A stretch of DNA of 64,000 bases from contig QCDA01000002.1 of assembly GCA_003281065.1 (NCBI GenBank), forward strand, positions 41,862 to 105,861. Reading direction: 5' to 3'. This DNA is from Pelagibacteraceae bacterium AG-349-E10. GTDB taxonomy: Bacteria > Pseudomonadota > Alphaproteobacteria > HIMB59. The notes below the pieces were generated by a model that was given only the letters and a program-made list of their open reading frames with translations, was not told the DNA's origin and made no database searches. Each line of letters opens with the position of its first letter. Position 1 is the stretch's first letter. A program made the translations under genes and the position numbers. Below are positions 10,038 through 19,117 of the stretch, piece after piece.

Positions 10038-11232
10038 TCATAGATTTGGAAAAAATTTTTTTAAATAAAGATATTTCTTTTAAACTAGTATTTAAACGAG
10101 GTCTTAATCTTACAGTGTTAAATCTAGTGGGATTAACTAACATACCATTTTCAAAAAGTTTTTTTACTAATAAATCTCTAAATTTAGGGCTATCTAAATC
10201 AAATGCAATTAAATATCCTGAACTTCGTACATTCTTCAAAATTTTAAATTTTCTAAGATAATTAGATATATCTTTAGAGTATTTTTTTATTTGTCTTGTT
10301 AAATTATTTCTTTCTAAGTAATTTATTATTAAATTAGACCTATACATATCAATAAGATCTGAATTCCATGTTACGTTTAATAAAAACTCATCATTAAAAA
10401 TTTCAGAAAATTTTTTTTTAACCATAATTCCTGAAACTTGACTTTTTTTTCCAAATATTACGATATCAGGACTTACACCAATTTGTTGAAAATACCATTT
10501 TTTTCCTGAAGTATAAAATCCTGTCTGTATCTCATCAAAAATCAAAGGTATATTTTTTTTATTACAAATATTTTGAATGTCTTTTAAAAAATTTTCATCT
10601 AAATATCTGTCTCCAAATGTAGATTGTATTGGCTCTACCAAAACAGCACTTGATTTATCTTCTTTTATTTTTTTTTTTAAAAAAGTAATTATTTCTTGAT
10701 ATTTACTTTTTTCAAATTTTGCTGGTTGTTTTACTGCATTTGTTACATCGATATGATCTATATATGCTCCAGGAAAATATTGAAGTCTTGGGTAGACACT
10801 ATCAAATCTATCAGTAAATACTCCCCCATAGCCGTTTATGCCATGAAAATTTCCTTTTAAAACAATAATATTTTTACTCTTATATTTTGAATAATAAATA
10901 GATGTTTTTATTGCAGCTTCAACTGCAAGTGCACCAGTTGAACAAAAATGAAAACTTTTATATATTCCCAATCCTAGAAATTTTTTAAAGTTTTTTTTAA
11001 AATCTCTTAAAATTTCTGAGTCTAATTCGCAATTTACAATCTTTTGAGGGAAAATTTTGAGTAAATTTTTTTGTATTGATTTTTTTTTAAAAATATCTGA
11101 GTTATAACCTAGAGTAAGGGTTGAATATTGTCCAAAAAAATCAAGGTACTTTTTATTTGTCCTTTTATCATATAGTAGACCTCCTTTGCTTTTATTAAAG
11201 TCAATATGAATATTAAAAATTGTATTTTTCAA
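10021..11232 (-). CDS. Class III PLP aminotransferase, L-lysine 6-aminotransferase-like
   Basis: LIFDEIQTGFYTSGKKWYFQQIGVSPDIVIFGKKSQVSGIM...VTWNSDLIDMYRS...NTVRLRPRL; FGKKxQVxGI and TVRxRPxL recall the LAT family. Confidence 0.75.
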   Translation of the reverse strand: MKNTIFNIHIDFNKSKGGLLYDKRTNKKYLDFFGQYSTLTLGYNSDIFKKKSIQKNLLKIFPQKIVNCELDSEILRDFKKNFKKFLGLGIYKSFHFCSTGALAVEAAIKTSIYYSKYKSKNIIVLKGNFHGINGYGGVFTDRFDSVYPRLQYFPGAYIDHIDVTNAVKQPAKFEKSKYQEIITFLKKKIKEDKSSAVLVEPIQSTFGDRYLDENFLKDIQNICNKKNIPLIFDEIQTGFYTSGKKWYFQQIGVSPDIVIFGKKSQVSGIMVKKKFSEIFNDEFLLNVTWNSDLIDMYRSNLIINYLERNNLTRQIKKYSKDISNYLRKFKILKNVRSSGYLIAFDLDSPKFRDLLVKKLFENGMLVNPTRFNTVRLRPRLNTSLKEISLFKKIFSKSMNEIKS

Positions 11233-11244
11233 AACAAATATAAA

Positions 11245-12369
11245 TTAGAAATCTTTCTGAGTGTATATATGTGCAACATCAGATCTACTTACAGCCAATC
11301 GTATAGATAAATTTTTACTCATAGCTGTAATCTTGTGCTTTTTATATCTTTCAATAAAAACAACATCACCTTTCTTAATTAATATGTCTCTATCTTCAAT
11401 AGTCCACTTCCATTTTCCTTCAATAATATACCACCACTCATCCCAGTTTGGATGAAAATGCATTCTATTACCCTCTCCTTTTAATTGAGCAATGAGAGTT
11501 GCTGAATTAGATTTAGAGTTGATCAGTCTATATGACCATGATTTATCTTTTGGTTGATTTTTTATAATATCATTAATTGATATTTTTTCTTTATTAAAAA
11601 CATCTAAAATATTATCTAATACACCGTCATCTTTTAGAATTTTACTTACATTTGACTGACTTATTAATTTTTTTTGTTTGATTGAGCTGTTTGTTTCTTT
11701 TTTTAAGTCTTTTAATATTGCTTCAGCAATTTGAAAGTCTTCTTCGTAATCAATATCAAAGGACTCGATTTCTGAAATATCAAAAAAGTTTGTTTTACCA
11801 CTTGGTCCATGATATGCACATTGAAATTTTTTCATATTAGTAATAAATTTTTTAGATTTCCAGCCCATGATACAACAAGCATATGCTTTTATCGGTTCTA
11901 AATCTTGCGAGGGGGGTGTTTTCTTTTTAGAATTAAAGTTAATTGGTTTTTTTTTATAAATACATTCTATTCTGACATCTTTTGTAGAAATCAAAGTATC
12001 TAGATTATTATCAATCATATGTTCAATAAACCTATTTACAGTTTTACTTTTTAGAAAAGGTCCAGTCGGTAAGAGTTGAATGAGGAGGTCACATTCTATA
12101 TTGTTCAAAAAATCTAAGCTAAAATCATCATTAAGAGCTTTGTTTGAAGCTAAAGATTTTTTTCTTTTATAAAATAATATATTTTCCTTATTTGCAATTT
12201 TTTCAAATTTTTTAGACTCTGAATTAATATAAATTTGATTAAAATATTTAACAGATTTAGCTGTATCAATTATATGATTAATTAGTGGTTTATTCCCTAG
12301 AAATCTCAAATTTTTATTTTTTACTCTTTGACTTCCTAGTCTAGCAGGTATCATACAAACGATTTTCAT
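11245..12369 (-). CDS. Acylneuraminate-type cytidylyltransferase domain fused to a C-terminal cupin domain
   Basis: N-term MIPARLGSQRVKNKNLRFLGNKPLINHIID; C-term GNRMHFHPNWDEWWYIIEGKWKWTIEDRDILIKKGDVVFIERYKKHKI cupin. Confidence 0.85.
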   Translation of the reverse strand: MKIVCMIPARLGSQRVKNKNLRFLGNKPLINHIIDTAKSVKYFNQIYINSESKKFEKIANKENILFYKRKKSLASNKALNDDFSLDFLNNIECDLLIQLLPTGPFLKSKTVNRFIEHMIDNNLDTLISTKDVRIECIYKKKPINFNSKKKTPPSQDLEPIKAYACCIMGWKSKKFITNMKKFQCAYHGPSGKTNFFDISEIESFDIDYEEDFQIAEAILKDLKKETNSSIKQKKLISQSNVSKILKDDGVLDNILDVFNKEKISINDIIKNQPKDKSWSYRLINSKSNSATLIAQLKGEGNRMHFHPNWDEWWYIIEGKWKWTIEDRDILIKKGDVVFIERYKKHKITAMSKNLSIRLAVSRSDVAHIYTQKDF

Positions 12370-12420
12370 TTTTAAAAAATTAAACTAAAGATACATTTCT
12401 ATCAATAATATAATAATAGA

Positions 12421-13962
12421 TTATTTTTTTAACGTAGTGAGTATATTGTTAAGATGTAAATTTAATTCATCTTTACCATTTATTAATTTTAAGTTTTGCC
12501 TCGCCCTATCATCTTTATCAATCATAATTTCAGGGTCGTAAAAGAAATTATAATTAGTTTTTGTTTCAAAAAAACCAGCTGTTGTAAAAGGTGCAGATAT
12601 TGAAAAAAGGCTCTTTTTTGCCAATAACTTTGGAGAATATCTAGGATTTAACAGCGTTATTTTATTTAAATTAAGTTTTTTAATATAGTTATAATAATCC
12701 ATCGGGTAGTTTCTAGAATTTAATGAATGTTTTGATTTTAATATAATTTGAAAGTCTTTATCTTTAAAATAATTGATGATGTCATCAAGAAATTTTATAC
12801 AAATACTAGATATTCGATATCTATCCTCAGGTAACATTAGAGCTCTGCTAAAAATATGATGTGGTACCACATCAAAAATACATATATTTTTCATTTTACT
12901 ATCTATGCTTATTCCTTGCTCTGAATGAAATGGTGATACTTTATCTTCTAAGAAAATTACTGTAGGTATAATTTTTTTAATATGTTCATAAAATATCTTA
13001 CTATCAACATAATAATTATCCCATAAATTTAAATGATGATACATGGTATCTGTTGGATAAAAACCATCTTTACTCTTAAATCCATAATAACCAGATGCAT
13101 GATTGATTAAATGAAATTTAAAATTATGATTCTGAGCTAGATATGACCAAAACGGTCTTAAAAGTTGATCATGAAAAGTAAAAATAACATGGTTAATTTT
13201 AGCATCATTTTTTATAGTCGATAATTTATAAGCATGAATATAATTTTCCTGATCAAGGAGATACAGTTTTTGCCATTTATTTATAACAAAATATAAAAGT
13301 GATATCAAAAATTTATATAAAAAGTTAATTAATAGAAAAAATTTCATTTTCATGTTTAAGGCATTTATTGGATAACCAAATTCATATTTAACGTTATCAA
13401 TTTTAAATTTTTCTAAACTTTTGTTATTATGAAAAATATTATTGGGTGTTATACCTAAACACTTAATAGAACTTAAAATAAATGAGTAATCTTGATTATC
13501 ATGTTGATTACTTGGTATCAAAAATTTTTCAGAAACCTTGGGAAAAAAAATATTTGTAGATCTTTTATCAAATTCAATTTGTTTCAAATTTAAAATATGA
13601 AAAATTGAAGAAAAATTTTTTTTCAAAGAGATATAAAGTATGTACGGGTAAAAAAGTAAAAAAGATAAAAAAACTGAACAATTTATATTTTGTTTCTTTA
13701 GAAAAATTGCGTGTTTAAATGGTAAAGGAAAAATAATAGGAAGCCCAATACTATAAAAAAAAATATATAATTTTGAGAAGTGTGGCATTATAAGAAAATT
13801 ATAAAATAAGCCTTGTAAAGTTTTATTGATTAGCTTGTCTTTATGTAAAGGCAAGGATAATAGCTCTTTTTCGGTGATTTTGAGATTTCTCAATTCTGAT
13901 AAGCTCAGAGCATTATATTTATTTACTATTTTTTTTCTAAAAAAGTTTTTTATAAGACTCAT
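12421..13962 (-). CDS. Putative surface-carbohydrate biosynthesis/glycosyltransferase-like protein
   Basis: 513 aa; FHDQLLRPFWSYLAQNHNFKFHLINHASGYYGFKSKDGF...ILKSKHSLNSRNYP...SISAPFTTAGFFE; GT-B-like layout, family uncertain. Confidence 0.45.
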   Translation of the reverse strand: MSLIKNFFRKKIVNKYNALSLSELRNLKITEKELLSLPLHKDKLINKTLQGLFYNFLIMPHFSKLYIFFYSIGLPIIFPLPFKHAIFLKKQNINCSVFLSFLLFYPYILYISLKKNFSSIFHILNLKQIEFDKRSTNIFFPKVSEKFLIPSNQHDNQDYSFILSSIKCLGITPNNIFHNNKSLEKFKIDNVKYEFGYPINALNMKMKFFLLINFLYKFLISLLYFVINKWQKLYLLDQENYIHAYKLSTIKNDAKINHVIFTFHDQLLRPFWSYLAQNHNFKFHLINHASGYYGFKSKDGFYPTDTMYHHLNLWDNYYVDSKIFYEHIKKIIPTVIFLEDKVSPFHSEQGISIDSKMKNICIFDVVPHHIFSRALMLPEDRYRISSICIKFLDDIINYFKDKDFQIILKSKHSLNSRNYPMDYYNYIKKLNLNKITLLNPRYSPKLLAKKSLFSISAPFTTAGFFETKTNYNFFYDPEIMIDKDDRARQNLKLINGKDELNLHLNNILTTLKK

Positions 13963-15035
13963 AAAAAGTCTTTCATATATTTCTGCTCATAATCATAAGA
14001 TAGGTTCTCTATTAAGTTTTTGTATTTTATAGAGATTTTATTCTTAAAAACTTCATTAAGTTTATTCTCAATTTCATCTTTTTCGCTAAAGTTTCGTGTT
14101 CCTTTTTTCCAACCATATTTTCTGTAAATATTTGTGTCTCTTCCTTCAATTACTTTCTGTCTAGGTACTTTTTCATTTTTTAATGTTTTGTAAAAATTTT
14201 TATCAAATTTAATTTGTAAAAATTTTTCAATTTTTTTTATAAATGGATAAGGATCTAATACAAATCTCTCAAATGGTATCTTTAAGAATTTTTTAGGATA
14301 GAGTGAGTGAATTTTTTTTTCTTGATCAGTATTAAGTTGATTTAAAATATACATTTGTTGAATTGCTTTCTCAAAAGGACTTTTTATCTCTAAGTATTTT
14401 TTAGGATTGGCTCTCCACAAAAAAGGTATTTCATGATTTTTAAATTTAAATGTTTGAATTAATTGTCGTGCTGAACTTTTTTTAAATTCTATATGATTCA
14501 TTGCTTGCTGATGTATCATATATGCTGGATGTCTTACAATATTTATAAATCGAATTTTTTTTCTTAAAGTCTTAAATAATATTTCACTGTTACTTAGAAT
14601 ATTATGTGTAGAAAAGTGAAGTATTGGTTGGTATTTATTTATTAAACTTGGAACTACTGAGTCACCCTCAGAAAACAATCTTTTAAAATAAATTTTTTTT
14701 TTTGAGCTCTGAAAAACACTAGATAGGTCTGTATATCTAAAGTTTGTATTTCTCGACATCATTTGGCTGTACAAAGTTTCGTCAGCATAGGTCTCAATAA
14801 AAAATTTAGCTGAGTCAAAAGATATTTTTCTATATTTATAAAATGCACATATGTTTTCAAGTTCAGATGAATATCTATAAATCTCTATTTTATTAGTACT
14901 CCCAAGTATTCTGTTAAAAAGAGTTTTTCCACAGCCTGCTTGACCATCTATAATCAATACTTTTTTTGATAAAGTTTTATTTTTATGAAATAACATTAAT
15001 GCTAACTTTTCCAAATTGGTTTTTTTAAAGACCAT
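13959..15035 (-). CDS. Sulfotransferase-like P-loop protein
   Basis: VLIIDGQAGCGKTLFNRIL; FINIVRHPAYMIHQQ; IPFERFVLDPYPFIKKIEKFL; an internal ATG at about 14996 would avoid the 34-nt overlap with the upstream gene. Confidence 0.65.
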   Translation of the reverse strand: MVFKKTNLEKLALMLFHKNKTLSKKVLIIDGQAGCGKTLFNRILGSTNKIEIYRYSSELENICAFYKYRKISFDSAKFFIETYADETLYSQMMSRNTNFRYTDLSSVFQSSKKKIYFKRLFSEGDSVVPSLINKYQPILHFSTHNILSNSEILFKTLRKKIRFINIVRHPAYMIHQQAMNHIEFKKSSARQLIQTFKFKNHEIPFLWRANPKKYLEIKSPFEKAIQQMYILNQLNTDQEKKIHSLYPKKFLKIPFERFVLDPYPFIKKIEKFLQIKFDKNFYKTLKNEKVPRQKVIEGRDTNIYRKYGWKKGTRNFSEKDEIENKLNEVFKNKISIKYKNLIENLSYDYEQKYMKDFL

Positions 15036-16198
15036 TTACCATTTTTTTTTTGCCAAATATGCTCTAAACGCCAGCTATCAACTACTTCCCAAAAAGTATT
15101 CTCCTTTATTTCAAGGTAATCTAAAAATTCTTTAAAATATTTATTTGGAAATTCACCGTCATACCTTTTAACTAAATCTATTCCCTCTTCACGCGTAATA
15201 TGTCCATCTCTTATTTCATGAGAAGTGTCTTCAACGCATCTTCCTATGCCAAGTTTTATATACCTCATGTAATAATGAAAGCCGTCAAATTTATCATCTA
15301 AACTAGCATATTTTGAATAAGTACCTTCTGACCTATCAGGGTTTGGAAGTAAACCTGTATTTTGTGCACAATAATAAAAATTCTCCTGAGGATGCCATTT
15401 TATAAAGTAATTCATAAAATATTGCTTAGATATATTTTTTTTTCTCATTTCTTTCTCAGAAGGTGGATTGTAAAAGGTTAAATCTGATTTTTTTATATTT
15501 AAACCCTTCATATAGTTTTTTTCAGAAATACCGTATTTTATAAGTTCATTTATTGGAGTACCTTTTAGGTAACCACTGATCCACTTACTGTCATCTAGGT
15601 AATCATTATATGGCTTATCCTTTGATTTTGGATCACCTGCATACTCAAGTTCACCATTTTCTCCAAAAAAAATTAATTTTATATTTAACATTAAAGCAAT
15701 GTGTACTGGAAAATAAACTTGACCAAGAACAAATGTGTGGAAAGCATCTCCAAATTCTTCAAAACATAACCTAGATAGTTTGCTATTTAGAATACCATCT
15801 TGTGTACATTTAATATTTTGAAAACCAGAATTATTTAAATTTATGAAATTTTTAAAACCAATCTCTGTGTATTTAAGTGGGCTCCAAGTTACTAATATAG
15901 GATTCATATTGTATTTATATTTTAAGATATGTGCTACATAACCTGAGTCTTTACCACCACTGCTTGGTACAATCACATCCCAATTTCCATTTTTACTTCT
16001 ATGAGTATCTAGTAATTTTAATAATTCCTTTTCTCTGGCTTCCCAGTTTATAGAATTTTTATAGTCTTTATTATTACAAGCAGAACAAATACCATTTTTA
16101 TCAAATATAATTCTAGGTCTTTGGTTTGATACTGTACAATTTTTACACCACTTAACTTCTTTTGGTAAATATTGTATTTGTTTTTCAAATTTCTTCAT
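15002..16198 (-). CDS. N-acetyl sugar amidotransferase (WbpG/PseA-like)
   Basis: KWCKNCTVSNQRPRIIFDKNGICSACNN; VIVPSSGGKDSGYVAHILK (PP-loop); adjacent to HisH/HisF-like genes. Confidence 0.88.
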   Translation of the reverse strand: MKKFEKQIQYLPKEVKWCKNCTVSNQRPRIIFDKNGICSACNNKDYKNSINWEAREKELLKLLDTHRSKNGNWDVIVPSSGGKDSGYVAHILKYKYNMNPILVTWSPLKYTEIGFKNFINLNNSGFQNIKCTQDGILNSKLSRLCFEEFGDAFHTFVLGQVYFPVHIALMLNIKLIFFGENGELEYAGDPKSKDKPYNDYLDDSKWISGYLKGTPINELIKYGISEKNYMKGLNIKKSDLTFYNPPSEKEMRKKNISKQYFMNYFIKWHPQENFYYCAQNTGLLPNPDRSEGTYSKYASLDDKFDGFHYYMRYIKLGIGRCVEDTSHEIRDGHITREEGIDLVKRYDGEFPNKYFKEFLDYLEIKENTFWEVVDSWRLEHIWQKKNGKWSLKKPIWKS

Positions 16199-16803
16199 TT
16201 ATCTAGTATATGTTTAAGTAACTTCTTTCCATCTTCACCACTTTTTTCAGGATGAAATTGAAATCCGTAAACATTATCAAAACAAGCAGCAGAGGGAAAT
16301 TTATATTTGTTATTAAATGAATATGAAAGTATTTTTTTGTTTTCAGAAAATTCTGTATGATATGAATGTACATGATAAAAATATTTTTCATTAATTAAAT
16401 CTTTAGGGATAGCATTATTATTCTCATTCAACACTACTTTCCCCCATCCAATATTTACTTTGTTACAATTTTCACCAAAAGGAATTACGCGACCTTTAAT
16501 TATTCCCAGTCCTTCAGTTAAACCAAATTCATAGCTTTGTTCAAATAAAAATTGAAAACCAAGGCAAATTGCTATCAAGGTCTTCCCTTTTTCAATATGG
16601 TCATATATCATTCTGTCAAATTTTTTTTTCTTTAACTCTTTGATACCGTGACTAAAAGATCCTACACCAGGTATTATAAGAACATCTACTCCATGAGTTG
16701 AATCATCTAAAAATAATGGATTATGATTTAAATTTTTTATCATATAGTAAATACTACTTAAATTATTGAGTTTGTAGTTAATAATCCCTACTTTTTTTTT
16801 CAA
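16195..16803 (-). CDS. HisH-like glutamine amidotransferase subunit, probable partner of the sugar amidotransferase
   Basis: LIIPGVGSFSHGIKEL; LIAICLGFQFLFE (nucleophilic Cys); GFQFHPEKSG. Confidence 0.9.
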   Translation of the reverse strand: MKKKVGIINYKLNNLSSIYYMIKNLNHNPLFLDDSTHGVDVLIIPGVGSFSHGIKELKKKKFDRMIYDHIEKGKTLIAICLGFQFLFEQSYEFGLTEGLGIIKGRVIPFGENCNKVNIGWGKVVLNENNNAIPKDLINEKYFYHVHSYHTEFSENKKILSYSFNNKYKFPSAACFDNVYGFQFHPEKSGEDGKKLLKHILDK

Positions 16804-17621
16804 AATTTAACCTCAATTTTATTTGATAAAAGGTTTTCTTTTATATCAGAAATTTTATAGGTTTTTAAATTAGGTAAATTATTTTTGATATTAAAATTTA
16901 ATTTTTGTTTGTTAGAATTTTCTATTTTAAAAAAATTGTAATGTATAATTGAACTCAAAGCTACACCTTGTACATTGTATTTAAGTTTTAAATCAACAAT
17001 GTCCTCTATTGACCCTGCTCCTCCATGAATTAACAAAGGAATATTTATAATATTTCTTACATTTTCTATTAACTTAATATCAAAACCTTTCATTAATCCT
17101 TCATTATTTATAGAAGTTAAAATAATTTCGCCAGCACCTTCGTTTTGGATTGATTTAATCCATTCACTTACAGTTATACCAGAGGATGATTTGCCATTAT
17201 TATAAAATGCATAAAATTTATCATCCACTTTCATTGATTGAACATTTATACTAATTGTCGATGACCCAAATTTTTTTGCAACTTTATTTATAAATTTTAA
17301 ATTAGAAAAAGAATACGAGTTTAATGAAATTCTATCTGCTCCATTGGATAGTAGTAGTTCAATGTCTTCAATAGATTTAATACCACCACCAACTGTGATA
17401 GGTATAAAACAATCTTTTGAGATATTTTTTATAATATTTAAAAGCGAATATCTCCCATAAAGACTTGCAACAACATCTTGTACAATTATTTCATCTGCTC
17501 CATTCTTATAATATTCAGATATGAAATAATTCGGTTCACCAAGTACTCTGAGACCCTCTAAATTTATACCCTTAACAAGATTAGCTCCCTTGATATCAAT
17601 TTTGGGAATAATTCTGAACAT
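16800..17621 (-). CDS. HisF-like protein, probable ammonia-channel partner of the sugar amidotransferase
   Basis: FRIIPKIDIKGANLVKGINLEGLR; ITVGGGIKSIEDIE; AGEIILTSINNEGLMKGFD; HGGAGS. Confidence 0.9.
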   Translation of the reverse strand: MFRIIPKIDIKGANLVKGINLEGLRVLGEPNYFISEYYKNGADEIIVQDVVASLYGRYSLLNIIKNISKDCFIPITVGGGIKSIEDIELLLSNGADRISLNSYSFSNLKFINKVAKKFGSSTISINVQSMKVDDKFYAFYNNGKSSSGITVSEWIKSIQNEGAGEIILTSINNEGLMKGFDIKLIENVRNIINIPLLIHGGAGSIEDIVDLKLKYNVQGVALSSIIHYNFFKIENSNKQKLNFNIKNNLPNLKTYKISDIKENLLSNKIEVKF

Positions 17622-17630
17622 TTTAACTTG

Positions 17631-18434
17631 TTAAATTATTGAAATACCGCCATCTACAATTAGATTGGACCCAGTTATATATGAAGATTTTGGTGAACAT
17701 AAAAATATAATTGATTTTGATATTTCGCTTGGATAGCCAAGTCTGCTTAATGGTGTTTTCTTTTCATACCTTTTAATAAAAGATCTAGTTTGATTATTAG
17801 ATACGCCAGCATTATGACCGTATAAACCCCCTGGGCTTAAGCAATTCACTCTTATGTTGAATTTGCCGTAGTAAGCACTCATTTGTTTGACTAAATTTAT
17901 TATGCCACCTTTAATAATTGAATAAGTCATATTTTCTCTCATTTGAGTATTTTCATAAAGATTTAAGTCTTGACCAAGAAAACCATAAATAGAACCTAAA
18001 AGTAAGATATTACCTTTAATTTTTTTTTCATACATAAAATTAGCTGTTTCTTTAGCAATCCATGAGTAACTTAAAAGATTTAGCTCAATATTTTTTTTTA
18101 ATGAGCTGTACTCAATATTTGAGAAATTATTCTCAGACCATTTGTTGTCTCTTGGATAAGAACAATTTACTAAAGAATATGGAAAACCATTTTTATCGAA
18201 AATATCAATTATGTTAAATTTTTCATTCTCAATATTTTCACAATCAAAATGTATAAATTTAAAATTTTTGCTATTACATAATCTTGAATTAGGTTTAATT
18301 ACGTCTAGTGAAATAACTTTTGCTCCTAAAATTAGTAAATCTTCAACTAGTTCTTTTCCTATCAACCCTGATCCACCTAATATATAAAAAATTTTATTTT
18401 TTAATTGAAAAAAATTTTTTGTTTTATTTTTCAT
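17631..18434 (-). CDS. SDR oxidoreductase (PtmA-like by context)
   Basis: YILGGSGLIGKELVEDL; YSIIKGGIINLVKQM; VNCLSPGGLYG; next to a neuA/ptmB-type gene. Confidence 0.85.
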   Translation of the reverse strand: MKNKTKNFFQLKNKIFYILGGSGLIGKELVEDLLILGAKVISLDVIKPNSRLCNSKNFKFIHFDCENIENEKFNIIDIFDKNGFPYSLVNCSYPRDNKWSENNFSNIEYSSLKKNIELNLLSYSWIAKETANFMYEKKIKGNILLLGSIYGFLGQDLNLYENTQMRENMTYSIIKGGIINLVKQMSAYYGKFNIRVNCLSPGGLYGHNAGVSNNQTRSFIKRYEKKTPLSRLGYPSEISKSIIFLCSPKSSYITGSNLIVDGGISII

Positions 18435-19117
18435 TTTTTATAAAATAAATTTACAAGTTTCCAATCTGTTTCAGTGTCAATATCGATGGATCTTTCAAAT
18501 GGCATTTTATATAAGTATGTTTTTTTTCTAAAAAAAGAATTATTAGAAAACAAAATATTTCTTTTCCAAATATAAATTGATGCGTTCATTTCGTATACTT
18601 TTGGTGCTTGCTGTCTAGAGTTGTATTTCTTATTTGAATTTATAACTCTTTTAACTATACCATCTTTTATTTGCACCATATTAAAATATGGATTTTTTCT
18701 TGCATCACAAATAGTCAATAGATTGTCACTCTTAGACTCAAGAAAATAATCAAAACTTTTTTTTATATCTAATATCTTTCTTAATGGTGATGTTACATCT
18801 AAATCAATTATATATTCAAATTTTTTGTCAAAAAATTTTTCCGACTCTAAACAAACATCTCTGATAACATCAATTTTTGGAGCATTATCTGAGGAAAGTT
18901 TTTTATTTCTTAAGGATAATGAAATTGCTCCACTGTTTTGAGCAATACTTTTAATCCTATTTGAGTCAGTGCTTACTACTATTTGATCAAAAATCTTTGA
19001 TTTTAATGCTTGTTTAATTGTAATACTTATTAAAGGTTCACCTTTAAGTAACTTTATATTTTTATTTTTCAAACCTTTAGAATTAGCTCTAGCACAAATA
19101 GTACATAAAACACTCAT
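18431..19117 (-). CDS. neuA: Acylneuraminate (nonulosonate) cytidylyltransferase; start trimmed to MSVLCTICARANSKGLKNKNIK
   Basis: ICARANSKGLKNKNIKLL; DLDVTSPLRKILDI; NASIYIWKR; track ORF starts at 19159 but the internal ATG gives a 4-nt overlap with the upstream gene. Confidence 0.85.
   Translation of the reverse strand: MSVLCTICARANSKGLKNKNIKLLKGEPLISITIKQALKSKIFDQIVVSTDSNRIKSIAQNSGAISLSLRNKKLSSDNAPKIDVIRDVCLESEKFFDKKFEYIIDLDVTSPLRKILDIKKSFDYFLESKSDNLLTICDARKNPYFNMVQIKDGIVKRVINSNKKYNSRQQAPKVYEMNASIYIWKRNILFSNNSFFRKKTYLYKMPFERSIDIDTETDWKLVNLFYKK

Noticed and set aside
6950-11455. Plus-strand ORFs 6950..7210, 8927..9133, 10046..10261 and 11261..11455
   Set aside because: Antisense to well-supported enzyme genes; no motifs.
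16203-16391. Minus-strand ORF 16203..16391 (62 aa)
   Set aside because: Alternative frame inside the HisH-like gene.
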